DNA from: Flavobacteriaceae bacterium | GTDB taxonomy: Bacteria > Bacteroidota > Bacteroidia > Flavobacteriales > Flavobacteriaceae | Assembly: GCA_002721275.1 (NCBI GenBank) | Contig: PBJZ01000012.1 | Coordinates: forward strand, 44,995 to 108,994 | Reading direction: 5' to 3' | DNA: 64,000 bases | Part shown: one piece after another, positions 18,631 through 24,831 of the stretch | How positions within the stretch are numbered: position 1 is the first letter of the stretch | How the letters are laid out: the number at the start of each line of letters is the position of its first letter | Notes under the pieces: generated by a model | What the model was told of the DNA's origin: nothing | What the model saw: the letters and a program-made list of their open reading frames with translations, nothing else | Databases searched by the model: none | Program-made: the position numbers and the translations under genes

Positions 18631-20030
18631 TTAATATTTTCAGCATTATTTAGAGCCATATCCAATGCACCTAATTTGTTGAATACTTCTTGTAATTCAT
18701 TTTCAGGAACTGAATCAGCAACAATCCCAGCTCCAGCTTGGTATTTCAATTCTTGATTTTTTGACAAAAAAGAGCGAATTATTATAGCATGATTAAAATT
18801 CCCATTAAAATCCATATACCCAATTGCTCCCCCATAAAAATCTCTTTTTGTTGTTTCATAACGATCAATAAGCTTTAAAGCACTATGCTTGGGTGCTCCA
18901 CTAAGAGTTCCTGCAGGAAATGTATCAGCCACAACTTGAAATGCTTTAACCTCTTTTTTCAATAGACAAGTTACTTTAGATACTAAATGAATAACATGGG
19001 AGAAAAATTGAATTTCTCTGTTTTTTTCTACCATAACACTTGAACCATTTCTACTTAAATCATTTCGTGCAAGATCAACTAACATAATGTGTTCACTATT
19101 CTCCTTAGGATCTTTTGCAAGTCTTAAGGCAGACTCGGTATCATTTTTATCATCTCCTGAACGTCTAAATGTTCCAGCTATTGGATGAATCTCTGCTTTA
19201 CCGTTTTCTATTATAATTTGAGCTTCTGGTGAGCTTCCAAAAATTTTGAAATTACCATAATCAAAATAAAATAAATATGGGGATGGATTTATTGATCTCA
19301 GTGATCGGTATACATTGAAATCGTCACCATGAAATTTTTGAGAGAAGCATCTAGATAAAACAAGTTGAAAAACATCCCCCCTAAGACAATGATTTTTTGC
19401 CTTAAGTACAAAATCAATAAATTGTTTATCAGTTAAATTCGAAGTTTTTTTATCAATTTTTTTAAAATGGAATGTACTAATATTATTATTTTTTAAAAGT
19501 TGCTCAACCAACTCTGTATTATGATTTTTTTCATATTTATGAGAGAAAATATGGGCTTCGTGGTTAAAAAGGCTGATGGCAATAACATTTTGATATATCG
19601 CGTAATATAAATCAGGAATATTACTGCTTGGTTTGTTATGATTTAGCTCTATATCTTCAAAATACTCTATTGCCTCGTGAGCTATATAGCCAAAAAGACC
19701 ATTACAAATGAATTTGAATTCATATTCTTTTGTTTTGAATTGTTTTATAAAATCTTGAATTTTTTCAGCAATATCAATATCATTAGAAATGTTTTCGGTA
19801 AACTTATTTCCATCAGGATATTCGGTAATTAGCTGTTTGTTTTTTATCTGTATTGAAGCTAATGGGTTGCAGCATACATACGAAAAGTTCTTATTATTTT
19901 TATCATACTCACTACTTTCAAGAAGTATACTATTAGGGAAAACATCACGTATCTTAAGATAAATACTAACAGGACTTAAAGTATCAGCGAGTATTTTTTT
20001 GTGTTCAGATTGAATATTAAAAGTTTTCAT
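18627..20030 (-). CDS. trpE: Anthranilate synthase component I
   Basis: 467 aa chorismate-binding enzyme. It makes anthranilate from chorismate and ammonia. The N-terminal LLESS motif (36-40), part of the tryptophan feedback site, is present, and the C-terminal catalytic domain shows HPIAGTFRR, LARNDLSRNG, FPAGTLSGAPK and YYGGAIGY-type FYGGAIGYMDF. First structural gene of the operon trpEGDCFBA. A leader peptide with tandem Trp codons and a terminator lie in the 132 bases upstream, so the gene is controlled by both attenuation and feedback. Confidence 0.96.
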   Translation of the reverse strand: MKTFNIQSEHKKILADTLSPVSIYLKIRDVFPNSILLESSEYDKNNKNFSYVCCNPLASIQIKNKQLITEYPDGNKFTENISNDIDIAEKIQDFIKQFKTKEYEFKFICNGLFGYIAHEAIEYFEDIELNHNKPSSNIPDLYYAIYQNVIAISLFNHEAHIFSHKYEKNHNTELVEQLLKNNNISTFHFKKIDKKTSNLTDKQFIDFVLKAKNHCLRGDVFQLVLSRCFSQKFHGDDFNVYRSLRSINPSPYLFYFDYGNFKIFGSSPEAQIIIENGKAEIHPIAGTFRRSGDDKNDTESALRLAKDPKENSEHIMLVDLARNDLSRNGSSVMVEKNREIQFFSHVIHLVSKVTCLLKKEVKAFQVVADTFPAGTLSGAPKHSALKLIDRYETTKRDFYGGAIGYMDFNGNFNHAIIIRSFLSKNQELKYQAGAGIVADSVPENELQEVFNKLGALDMALNNAENIK

Positions 20031-20038
20031 AGTTATAA

Positions 20039-20071
20039 AATTAAAAAGGCTTGTCGTTTAGACAAGCCTTT
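20039..20071 (-). terminator. trp operon attenuator (intrinsic terminator)
   Basis: On the minus strand an 11-bp perfect stem, AAAGGCTTGTC / GACAAGCCTTT, with a 5-base loop is followed by a run TTAATTTT, just 8-14 bases before the trpE ATG. A terminator this close to a start codon and inside the operon leader is only sensible as a conditional attenuator. The segment at 20054-20061 (loop and 3' arm base) can alternatively pair with 20093-20100, which gives a possible antiterminator. Confidence 0.85.
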
Positions 20072-20093
20072 GATATTTTCATAGGGATTGAAC

Positions 20094-20150
20094 TTAACGA
20101 TTGATATTCGTTTTTTCAAACCACCACTTATTTAATTTTTTGATATCCAT
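20094..20150 (-). CDS. trpL: trp operon leader peptide
   Basis: An 18-codon frame, MDIKKLNKWWFEKTNINR, with two adjacent TGG codons at residues 9-10 (20121-20126) and a TAA stop 22 bases before the terminator stem. Tandem Trp codons in a short frame directly upstream of trpE, followed by a terminator, is the hallmark of ribosome-mediated trp attenuation. The sequence GGTTTGAA, which begins at the second Trp codon, can pair (7 of 8) with TTCAATCC just after the stop, giving a candidate 1:2 structure. Transcription seems to start at or very near this ATG. Too short for automatic gene calling. Confidence 0.8.
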   Translation of the reverse strand: MDIKKLNKWWFEKTNINR

Positions 20151-20154
20151 TTCA

Positions 20155-20162
20155 CAAATATA
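20155..20162 (-). promoter_or_regulatory. Predicted -7 box of the trp operon
   Basis: TATATTTG on the minus strand, a full match to TAnnTTTG. Its 3' base is only 5 bases from the trpL ATG, so the transcript would begin on or next to the start codon. No -33 TTG is evident. Divergent from the rhodanese promoter about 60 bases away. Confidence 0.5.
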
Positions 20163-20223
20163 CTTCTAAGTGTTAAAAAATAAAAATCTTTTAAAATATA
20201 ATTTTTTTAAAATAAATTGGAGT

Positions 20224-20231
20224 TACATTTG
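20224..20231 (+). promoter_or_regulatory. Predicted -7 box of the rhodanese-pspC pair
   Basis: TACATTTG matches TAnnTTTG and ends 14 bases before the ATG at 20245. Confidence 0.45.
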
Positions 20232-20244
20232 TTAAAATAATAAT

Positions 20245-20550
20245 ATGGATTTATCACAAAAAGATTGGATTTCAGGATTAAAATCTAATGAAAATTCAGT
20301 TTTACTTGATGTAAGATCAATAGAAGAACATACAAATGAACGAATCCCAAATTCTATTTTAATAGATATAAATAAACCGAAGGAGTTTCTTGAAAAATTA
20401 GAATCATTAGACAAAGATAAAAAATACTACATTTATTGTAGGTCAGGAAATAGAAGCTCTAGAGCTTGTCATATTATGAAAAGTATGGGTTACAAAAGCA
20501 CATACAATCTTATGGGTGGAATAATTGAATGGCAAGGTGATATTGAGTAA
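20245..20550 (+). CDS. Single-domain rhodanese-like protein
   Basis: 101 aa, no signal peptide. It holds one rhodanese domain with LLDVRSIEEHTNERIPNS and the active-site loop CRSGNRS beginning at C65. The cysteine is present, so it can in principle carry sulfane sulfur; single-domain rhodaneses act as thiosulfate sulfurtransferases or sulfur carriers. The loop resembles PspE/GlpE-type proteins. It overlaps the next gene, which encodes a PspC-domain protein, by 8 bases if that gene starts at the TTG at 20543. Substrate unknown. Confidence 0.85.
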   Translation: MDLSQKDWISGLKSNENSVLLDVRSIEEHTNERIPNSILIDINKPKEFLEKLESLDKDKKYYIYCRSGNRSSRACHIMKSMGYKSTYNLMGGIIEWQGDIE

Positions 20551-20782
20551 ATTAAAATCTTTGTTGTTTAAGATTAGACTTTTTTTTGAGCAAAACGGTT
20601 TGGGGGTTTGTTCAATAATTGCTAGGTTCCTCGGTTTAAGAGTAAAAAAACTCAGACTTTTATTTATTTATCTATCATTATTTACAATTCTTGTAGGACC
20701 AATAATATACTTAATCTTAGCATTTTTTATAAAAATTAAAAATTTCTTTTTCTATCGTAAGCCCTCTGCGTTTGATATATAA
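20543..20782 (+). CDS. PspC-domain small membrane protein
   Basis: 79 aa from a TTG at 20543 inside the end of the rhodanese gene; an earlier TTG at 20525 adds six residues and is less likely. The PspC pattern is visible: NGLGVCSIIARFLGL, then RLLFIYLSLF and a hydrophobic span through PIIYLILAFFI, ending with the basic KP-S-AFDI tail found in Flavobacteriia. PspC proteins take part in envelope stress responses, but a distinct phage-shock operon is not visible here. Coupled to the rhodanese gene. Confidence 0.7.
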   Translation: MSKLKSLLFKIRLFFEQNGLGVCSIIARFLGLRVKKLRLLFIYLSLFTILVGPIIYLILAFFIKIKNFFFYRKPSAFDI

Positions 20783-20850
20783 ATTTGTAAAGTAAGATTC
20801 TTAATTATTTGAATTTTCCTTTATTTTATTGCATATTGCCGAAAAAAAAA

Positions 20851-22443
20851 ATGATATTTAAAAAACAAGAGGTATTTCTTTCGCTAATTTTAAGTATAAT
20901 TCCATCCTTAGTATCTGCTCAAGACACTAACAGTCTAGGTCTAGATGAAAGAATAAATGAAGCTTTTAAGCCAATTGCAAACTGGTTTGAGTCTGTAATT
21001 CTACATGATTTTCCTTTTACAGAATCAATTTTTGGAACAGGAATTCCGACGATCATCATATTACTAGTTGGTGGAGCGTTATTTTTTACTATTTATTTTG
21101 GGTTTGTTAATATTCGTCAGTTTCCTACTGCAGTAAACACTGTGAGGGGTAAATATGATTCTATAGAATTGAAAAAATCTAATAAAGTTGATGATACAAC
21201 TGGTGAAGTTTCACATTTTCAGGCCTTAGCAACCGCAGTTTCAGGAACCGTTGGTAATGGAAACATTGCAGGGGTTGCAATGGCAATTGCAATAGGTGGT
21301 CCTGGAGCAACATTTTGGATGATTTTATGCGGATTACTCGGAATGTCAACAAAATTTGTTGAATGTACACTGGGTGTTAAGTATAGAGATGTTGGTGAAG
21401 ATGGTACAGTTTACGGTGGACCAATGTACTATATGACAAAAGGATTAAATGAAATTGGCTATGGCAAATTAGGTAAACTACTTGCGATTATTTTTGCACT
21501 CTTGTGCATTGGCGCATCTTTTGGTGGAGGTAATGCAGCTCAGTCAAATCAAGCAGCTGTTCAATTAGTTAATTCATTTGGAATGACAGGTGGTAGTGCG
21601 AGAACAATAATTGGTTTAGTCATGATGATTTTTGTTGGAATTATCATAATTGGTGGTATAAAAAGAATTGCATCTGTAACTGAAAAAGTAGTACCATTTA
21701 TGGCTTTGTTGTATATAGTTGCATGTCTTTACATTATAATAACAAACATTACTTTTGTTGATGATGCATTTGGAATGATATTTAGTCAGGCTTTTAATCC
21801 AAGTGCAGGATTAGGAGGTTTACTAGGAGTATTAATAACCGGCTTTAGAAGAGCAGCATTTTCAAATGAGGCTGGAGCTGGATCTGCCTCAATAGCTCAT
21901 TCAGCAGTAAAAACTAATTATCCAGCTTCAGAGGGTCTAGTTGCTCTTCTTGAACCTTTTATAGACACTGTTGTTATTTGTACTATGACTGCCTTAGTAA
22001 TAATAATTTTTAACGGTGATAGTTCAATATTTGATTATGGTGGTGTCGGTGGTGTTGTGATGATTGATGGAGTGCCTGCTGAGGGAGCAAGTATCACTGC
22101 TGCTGCATTTTCTGAGTACATTTCATTTTCTGGACCGTTTTTAACACTAGCAGTTGTTCTTTTTGCCTTTTCAACCATGATCTCATGGTCTTATTATGGA
22201 CTTCAATCTTGGATGTATGTTTTTGGGAAAAGTAAAGTGTCAGGTTTAACTTATAAAATATTATTTTTAATTTTTATTGTCATAGGAGCTGCTGGTGATA
22301 TGTCATCGGTATGGGGTTTTTCTGATGCAATGATTTTAGGATTGGTTTTTCCAAATATGATAGGGTTATTTTTTCTCTTCCCAATGGTTAAAAATGAGTT
22401 ATCAAAATACATGAGTGCAATAGGAAAATCATTAAAAAATTAA
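20851..22443 (+). CDS. AGCS family Na+/alanine (amino acid) symporter
   Basis: 530 aa from the ATG at 20851; an upstream TTG (20809) adds 14 unlikely residues. About ten transmembrane segments. AGCS landmarks include GTVGNGNIAGVAMAIAIGGPG, ATFWM, GGPMYYM, FRRAAFSNEAGAGSA and TMISWSYYG. The family imports alanine or glycine with Na+ or H+, and would use the sodium gradient built by Na+-NQR. The N-terminus looks like a cleavable signal (LSLILSIIPSLVSAQD) followed by an extra segment before the first core helix, a feature shared with some Bacteroidetes members. Confidence 0.9.
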   Translation: MIFKKQEVFLSLILSIIPSLVSAQDTNSLGLDERINEAFKPIANWFESVILHDFPFTESIFGTGIPTIIILLVGGALFFTIYFGFVNIRQFPTAVNTVRGKYDSIELKKSNKVDDTTGEVSHFQALATAVSGTVGNGNIAGVAMAIAIGGPGATFWMILCGLLGMSTKFVECTLGVKYRDVGEDGTVYGGPMYYMTKGLNEIGYGKLGKLLAIIFALLCIGASFGGGNAAQSNQAAVQLVNSFGMTGGSARTIIGLVMMIFVGIIIIGGIKRIASVTEKVVPFMALLYIVACLYIIITNITFVDDAFGMIFSQAFNPSAGLGGLLGVLITGFRRAAFSNEAGAGSASIAHSAVKTNYPASEGLVALLEPFIDTVVICTMTALVIIIFNGDSSIFDYGGVGGVVMIDGVPAEGASITAAAFSEYISFSGPFLTLAVVLFAFSTMISWSYYGLQSWMYVFGKSKVSGLTYKILFLIFIVIGAAGDMSSVWGFSDAMILGLVFPNMIGLFFLFPMVKNELSKYMSAIGKSLKN

Positions 22444-22475
22444 AAATCTTATTATTTTATTGTAGTTAGGTTTAT

Positions 22476-22483
22476 TATATTTG
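22476..22483 (+). promoter_or_regulatory. Predicted -7 box of rpsU
   Basis: TATATTTG, a full match to TAnnTTTG, ends 22 bases before the rpsU ATG. A TTG at 22460-22462 is only 13 bases away, shorter than usual for the -33 element. Confidence 0.5.
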
Positions 22484-22504
22484 CAACCATAATTGATAAA
22501 TACT

Positions 22505-22699
22505 ATGCTAATTATTCCAATCAAGGAAGGTGAAAATATAGATAGAGCTCTAAAACGTTTCAAAAGAAAATTTGATAAAACTGGGGGAATGCGAGAGTTG
22601 AGGACACGTAAACAATTTCTTAAACCTTCCGTTAAACATCGAGCAAAAATCCAAAAAGCTCAATATATTCAACATCTTAGAGACAAAGAAAATCTTTAG
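22505..22699 (+). CDS. rpsU: 30S ribosomal protein S21
   Basis: 64 aa from the ATG at 22505 (a TTG at 22493 adds four residues not found in the family). The sequence LIIPIKEGENIDRALKRFKRKFDKTG is the standard Bacteroidetes bS21 start. In Flavobacterium, bS21 together with bS18 and bS6 hides the anti-Shine-Dalgarno end of 16S rRNA; a tyrosine is present at residue 54, in the C-terminal part implicated there. The 5' leader contains no Shine-Dalgarno-like purine run. The gene precedes xerC, as in related genomes. Confidence 0.95.
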   Translation: MLIIPIKEGENIDRALKRFKRKFDKTGGMRELRTRKQFLKPSVKHRAKIQKAQYIQHLRDKENL

Positions 22700-22759
22700 T
22701 TTACGGGTACCTTTTAAAAATAAAAGCTGTAAATTAAATAATTTCTATATTCTATCATT

Positions 22760-23659
22760 TTGTCAACAATAGAAAATTTTTTAGAATACATTTCGCTTGA
22801 GAAAAACTACTCATCCAACACGCTTATTGCCTATAAAAACGATTTAAACAGTTTTTCAAATTTTTGTTTAGATGATTTTAACATAAAAAATATTGAAACA
22901 GTAAAATACAGTGAAATTAGATTGTGGATCGTTTATTTAATTAATCAAGGTAAATCTAATCGATCTGTAAACAGAAAATTATCAGCTCTAAGATCATTTT
23001 ATAAGTTTTTGGAAAAAACTTCTAATATCAAAACCTCTCCATTAGCATCACATAGACCACTCAAAATTGAAAAAAAAATACAAATGCCTTTTTCTGAAGA
23101 TGAGGTTTTTAAAGTTTTAAATGCAGATTTTTTTTCCAATAATTTTAAGGGATTATTAGAAAGAACGTTAATTTATACACTATATTTCACAGGTGCAAGA
23201 AGAAACGAGATTATTCAAATGAAATATAACTCTGTTGATGTCAATGAGCAAATTTTAAAAGTTTTAGGAAAAAGAAATAAAGAGAGATTAATTCCAATTC
23301 ATGATAAACTAAAAACCCAATTAGAAATATATCTAAATGAAAGACAAAAGATCAATAATTCTAATTCAGAAACCTTTTTTTGTTTTGAAAATGGCAATAA
23401 ATTAACACCAGAATTTGTGTATCAAACAGTTAATTTTTATTTTAACAAAGTATCATCCAAGGACAAAAAAAGTCCTCATATGTTAAGACATAGCTTCGCA
23501 ACCCATATGCTTAACCAAGGAGCTGATTTGAATGCAGTTAAAGGTTTGCTCGGTCACTCAAGTGTTGCTGCAACAGAAAGTTATACGCATACAAGCATGA
23601 AAAAAATAAAATCTATTTACTCTAAATCTCACCCCAGAGGATCAAATAAATCTGGATGA
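22760..23659 (+). CDS. xerC: Tyrosine recombinase XerC
   Basis: 299 aa. It has an N-terminal SAM-like core-binding domain (about 1-90) and a C-terminal catalytic domain. The catalytic set is complete: R147, K171, H240 and R243 (HMLRHSFATHML), H266 (LLGHSSVAATESYTH) and the nucleophile Y275. It resolves chromosome dimers at dif with a partner Xer protein or alone. The start is a TTG at 22760; the conserved N-terminus IENFLEYISLEKNYSSNT fits this. The housekeeping position next to rpsU argues against a mobile-element integrase. Confidence 0.92.
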   Translation: MSTIENFLEYISLEKNYSSNTLIAYKNDLNSFSNFCLDDFNIKNIETVKYSEIRLWIVYLINQGKSNRSVNRKLSALRSFYKFLEKTSNIKTSPLASHRPLKIEKKIQMPFSEDEVFKVLNADFFSNNFKGLLERTLIYTLYFTGARRNEIIQMKYNSVDVNEQILKVLGKRNKERLIPIHDKLKTQLEIYLNERQKINNSNSETFFCFENGNKLTPEFVYQTVNFYFNKVSSKDKKSPHMLRHSFATHMLNQGADLNAVKGLLGHSSVAATESYTHTSMKKIKSIYSKSHPRGSNKSG

Positions 23660-23789
23660 TTAGATTACCAATTTCAATTTAATTATAAAGAAAGTTAAAT
23701 TTTAAAAACCTAGGGTCAAAACTAAAACAATCCCTCAAGTATATAAAATTAGTTGTGAAAATATCGATTGCTGTTTTGTTGCAAATGGT

Positions 23790-24014
23790 TTATATAACTC
23801 CGTGAATTGAATATCCCAGCACAAGCCCTAAAACAAACATAATCAATCCTTTTAAAGAAAAAAACCAACTGAAGTTTTCCTCCCAGGAATCAGGAATATA
23901 ATTTTGATTTTTATCTTCGAGTTTTCCTGTTCTTGTTGAATAGCCAGCATACCAATAAATAAATATAACCAGAATGGTTATAAAAATAATTGTCACTAAA
24001 AAATCGGTATTCAT
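23790..24014 (-). CDS. Small two-helix membrane protein with a DxNxxxIPD motif, unknown function
   Basis: 74 aa from the ATG at 24014; a longer frame to 24089 adds 25 residues without support. Transmembrane segments at about 4-25 and 53-72 flank a short loop with DKNQNYIPDSWEE. That loop resembles the calcium-binding DxNxDxxPD motif seen in thrombospondin type 3 and related repeats, although one acidic position is replaced. Similar small proteins occur in Flavobacteriia. It occupies, on the opposite strand, the place between xerC and the tRNA array where related genomes often carry hpf. Confidence 0.6.
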   Translation of the reverse strand: MNTDFLVTIIFITILVIFIYWYAGYSTRTGKLEDKNQNYIPDSWEENFSWFFSLKGLIMFVLGLVLGYSIHGVI

Positions 24015-24150
24015 AATATAAATTATTTTATTGATCTTTTTCAAGTTATGAAATTTTTCATTCTCCACAAAATCATTGAAGAGATTCAAAAGGTCAATTT
24101 TTTTATTTGTTTTATTAATTGTGTTTCTTCTTTATTCACTGAAAGTATTT

Positions 24151-24158
24151 TATATTTG
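24151..24158 (+). promoter_or_regulatory. Possible -7 box of the tRNA array
   Basis: TATATTTG, full match to TAnnTTTG, about 113 bases before tRNA-Thr. No other good box lies closer. Confidence 0.4.
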
Positions 24159-24271
24159 CCCTCGTTCATTGAAAACTATTTAACCAAAAAGTGCAATGGT
24201 GATATCATTAAAAAATATTACTTTAAAAACTTTATTGTTAATGTAAACTTTTTGTTCATCAATATTAGTAT

Positions 24272-24345
24272 GCCGATGTAGCTCAGCTGGCTAGAGCAGC
24301 TGATTTGTAATCAGCAGGTCGTGGGTTCGAGTCCCTCCATCGGCT
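24272..24345 (+). tRNA. trnT: tRNA-Thr (TGT)
   Basis: 74 nt cloverleaf. The acceptor arm GCCGATG/CATCGGC pairs fully, the anticodon stem GCTGA/TCAGC encloses the loop TTTGTAA with anticodon TGT, and the T-loop GTTCGAG is normal. The 3' CCA is not encoded. First of four tightly spaced tRNAs, 13 bases before tRNA-Tyr. Confidence 0.96.
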
Positions 24346-24358
24346 CATTTTAGATATT

Positions 24359-24440
24359 GGGGAGATACTCAAGCGGCCAACGAGGGCAGACTGTAAATCT
24401 GCTGTTTTTAACTTCGCAGGTTCGAATCCTGCTCTCCCCA
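24359..24440 (+). tRNA. trnY: tRNA-Tyr (GTA)
   Basis: 82 nt class II tRNA. Acceptor arm GGGGAGA/TCTCCCC; anticodon stem GCAGA/TCTGC with loop CTGTAAA (anticodon GTA); long variable arm; discriminator A. CCA not encoded. Confidence 0.96.
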
Positions 24441-24460
24441 CAAATATTTATAGTCTCTAA

Positions 24461-24533
24461 GCGGGAGTAGCTCAGTTGGTAGAGCGTCAGCCTTCCAAGC
24501 TGAATGTCGCCGGTTCGAACCCGGTCTCCCGCT
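24461..24533 (+). tRNA. trnG: tRNA-Gly (TCC)
   Basis: 73 nt. Acceptor arm GCGGGAG/CTCCCGC pairs fully; anticodon stem TCAGC/GCTGA with loop CTTCCAA gives anticodon TCC. CCA not encoded. Confidence 0.96.
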
Positions 24534-24546
24534 CACAACTTTATTG

Positions 24547-24618
24547 GCCGATGTAGCTCAGGGGTAGAGCGTTTCCTTGGTAAGGAAGAGGTCACGAGTT
24601 CAATTCTCGTCATTGGCT
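24547..24618 (+). tRNA. trnT: tRNA-Thr (GGT)
   Basis: 72 nt. Acceptor GCCGATG/CATTGGC (one G-T pair); anticodon loop TTGGTAA gives anticodon GGT. Its 5' end is identical to that of tRNA-Thr (TGT) for 15 bases. In related genomes this tRNA is followed closely by tuf; here 6.7 kb separates them. Confidence 0.95.
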
Positions 24619-24831
24619 CAAACAATAACTAGTTTTTCCTAGAATTTTTTGTAATTCAATCTTTTTTTACCGAATAAGATATATATCCCATAAATGATTA
24701 CTAATATCATCTAAAACTGAAGCTTTGTATGATGTGGTATCATTGCGAATGTATTTCTGTATTACCAGCTTTTTTTAAAGAATTACATTTATTGACGACA
24801 GAATGAATTTATAATAAGTTTCAAATTTTTT
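24619..24831. other. Intergenic stretch after the tRNA array, no gene recognised
   Basis: AT-rich. A pair of short arms (AAGCT near 24720 and AGCTT before a T-run near 24770) could form a long, weak hairpin ending in T residues, but no confident terminator, RNA gene or direct repeat of the tRNA 3' end was seen. Confidence 0.4.

Noticed and set aside
22760-23659. XerC-like recombinase as a mobile-element integrase
   Set aside because: Next to rpsU in a conserved housekeeping position, full XerC-type residues, no cargo boundary repeats.
24048-24281. 77-codon open frame on the plus strand before the tRNA array
   Set aside because: Runs into tRNA-Thr, has no recognisable domain and overlaps a probable promoter box; looks like chance in AT-rich DNA. 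It is not a remnant of hpf.
24602-24610. Nine bases of the tRNA-Thr T-arm (AATTCTCGT) found inverted near 31204
   Set aside because: Too short, in inverted orientation, and no direct repeat of the tRNA end was found; not evidence of an attachment site.
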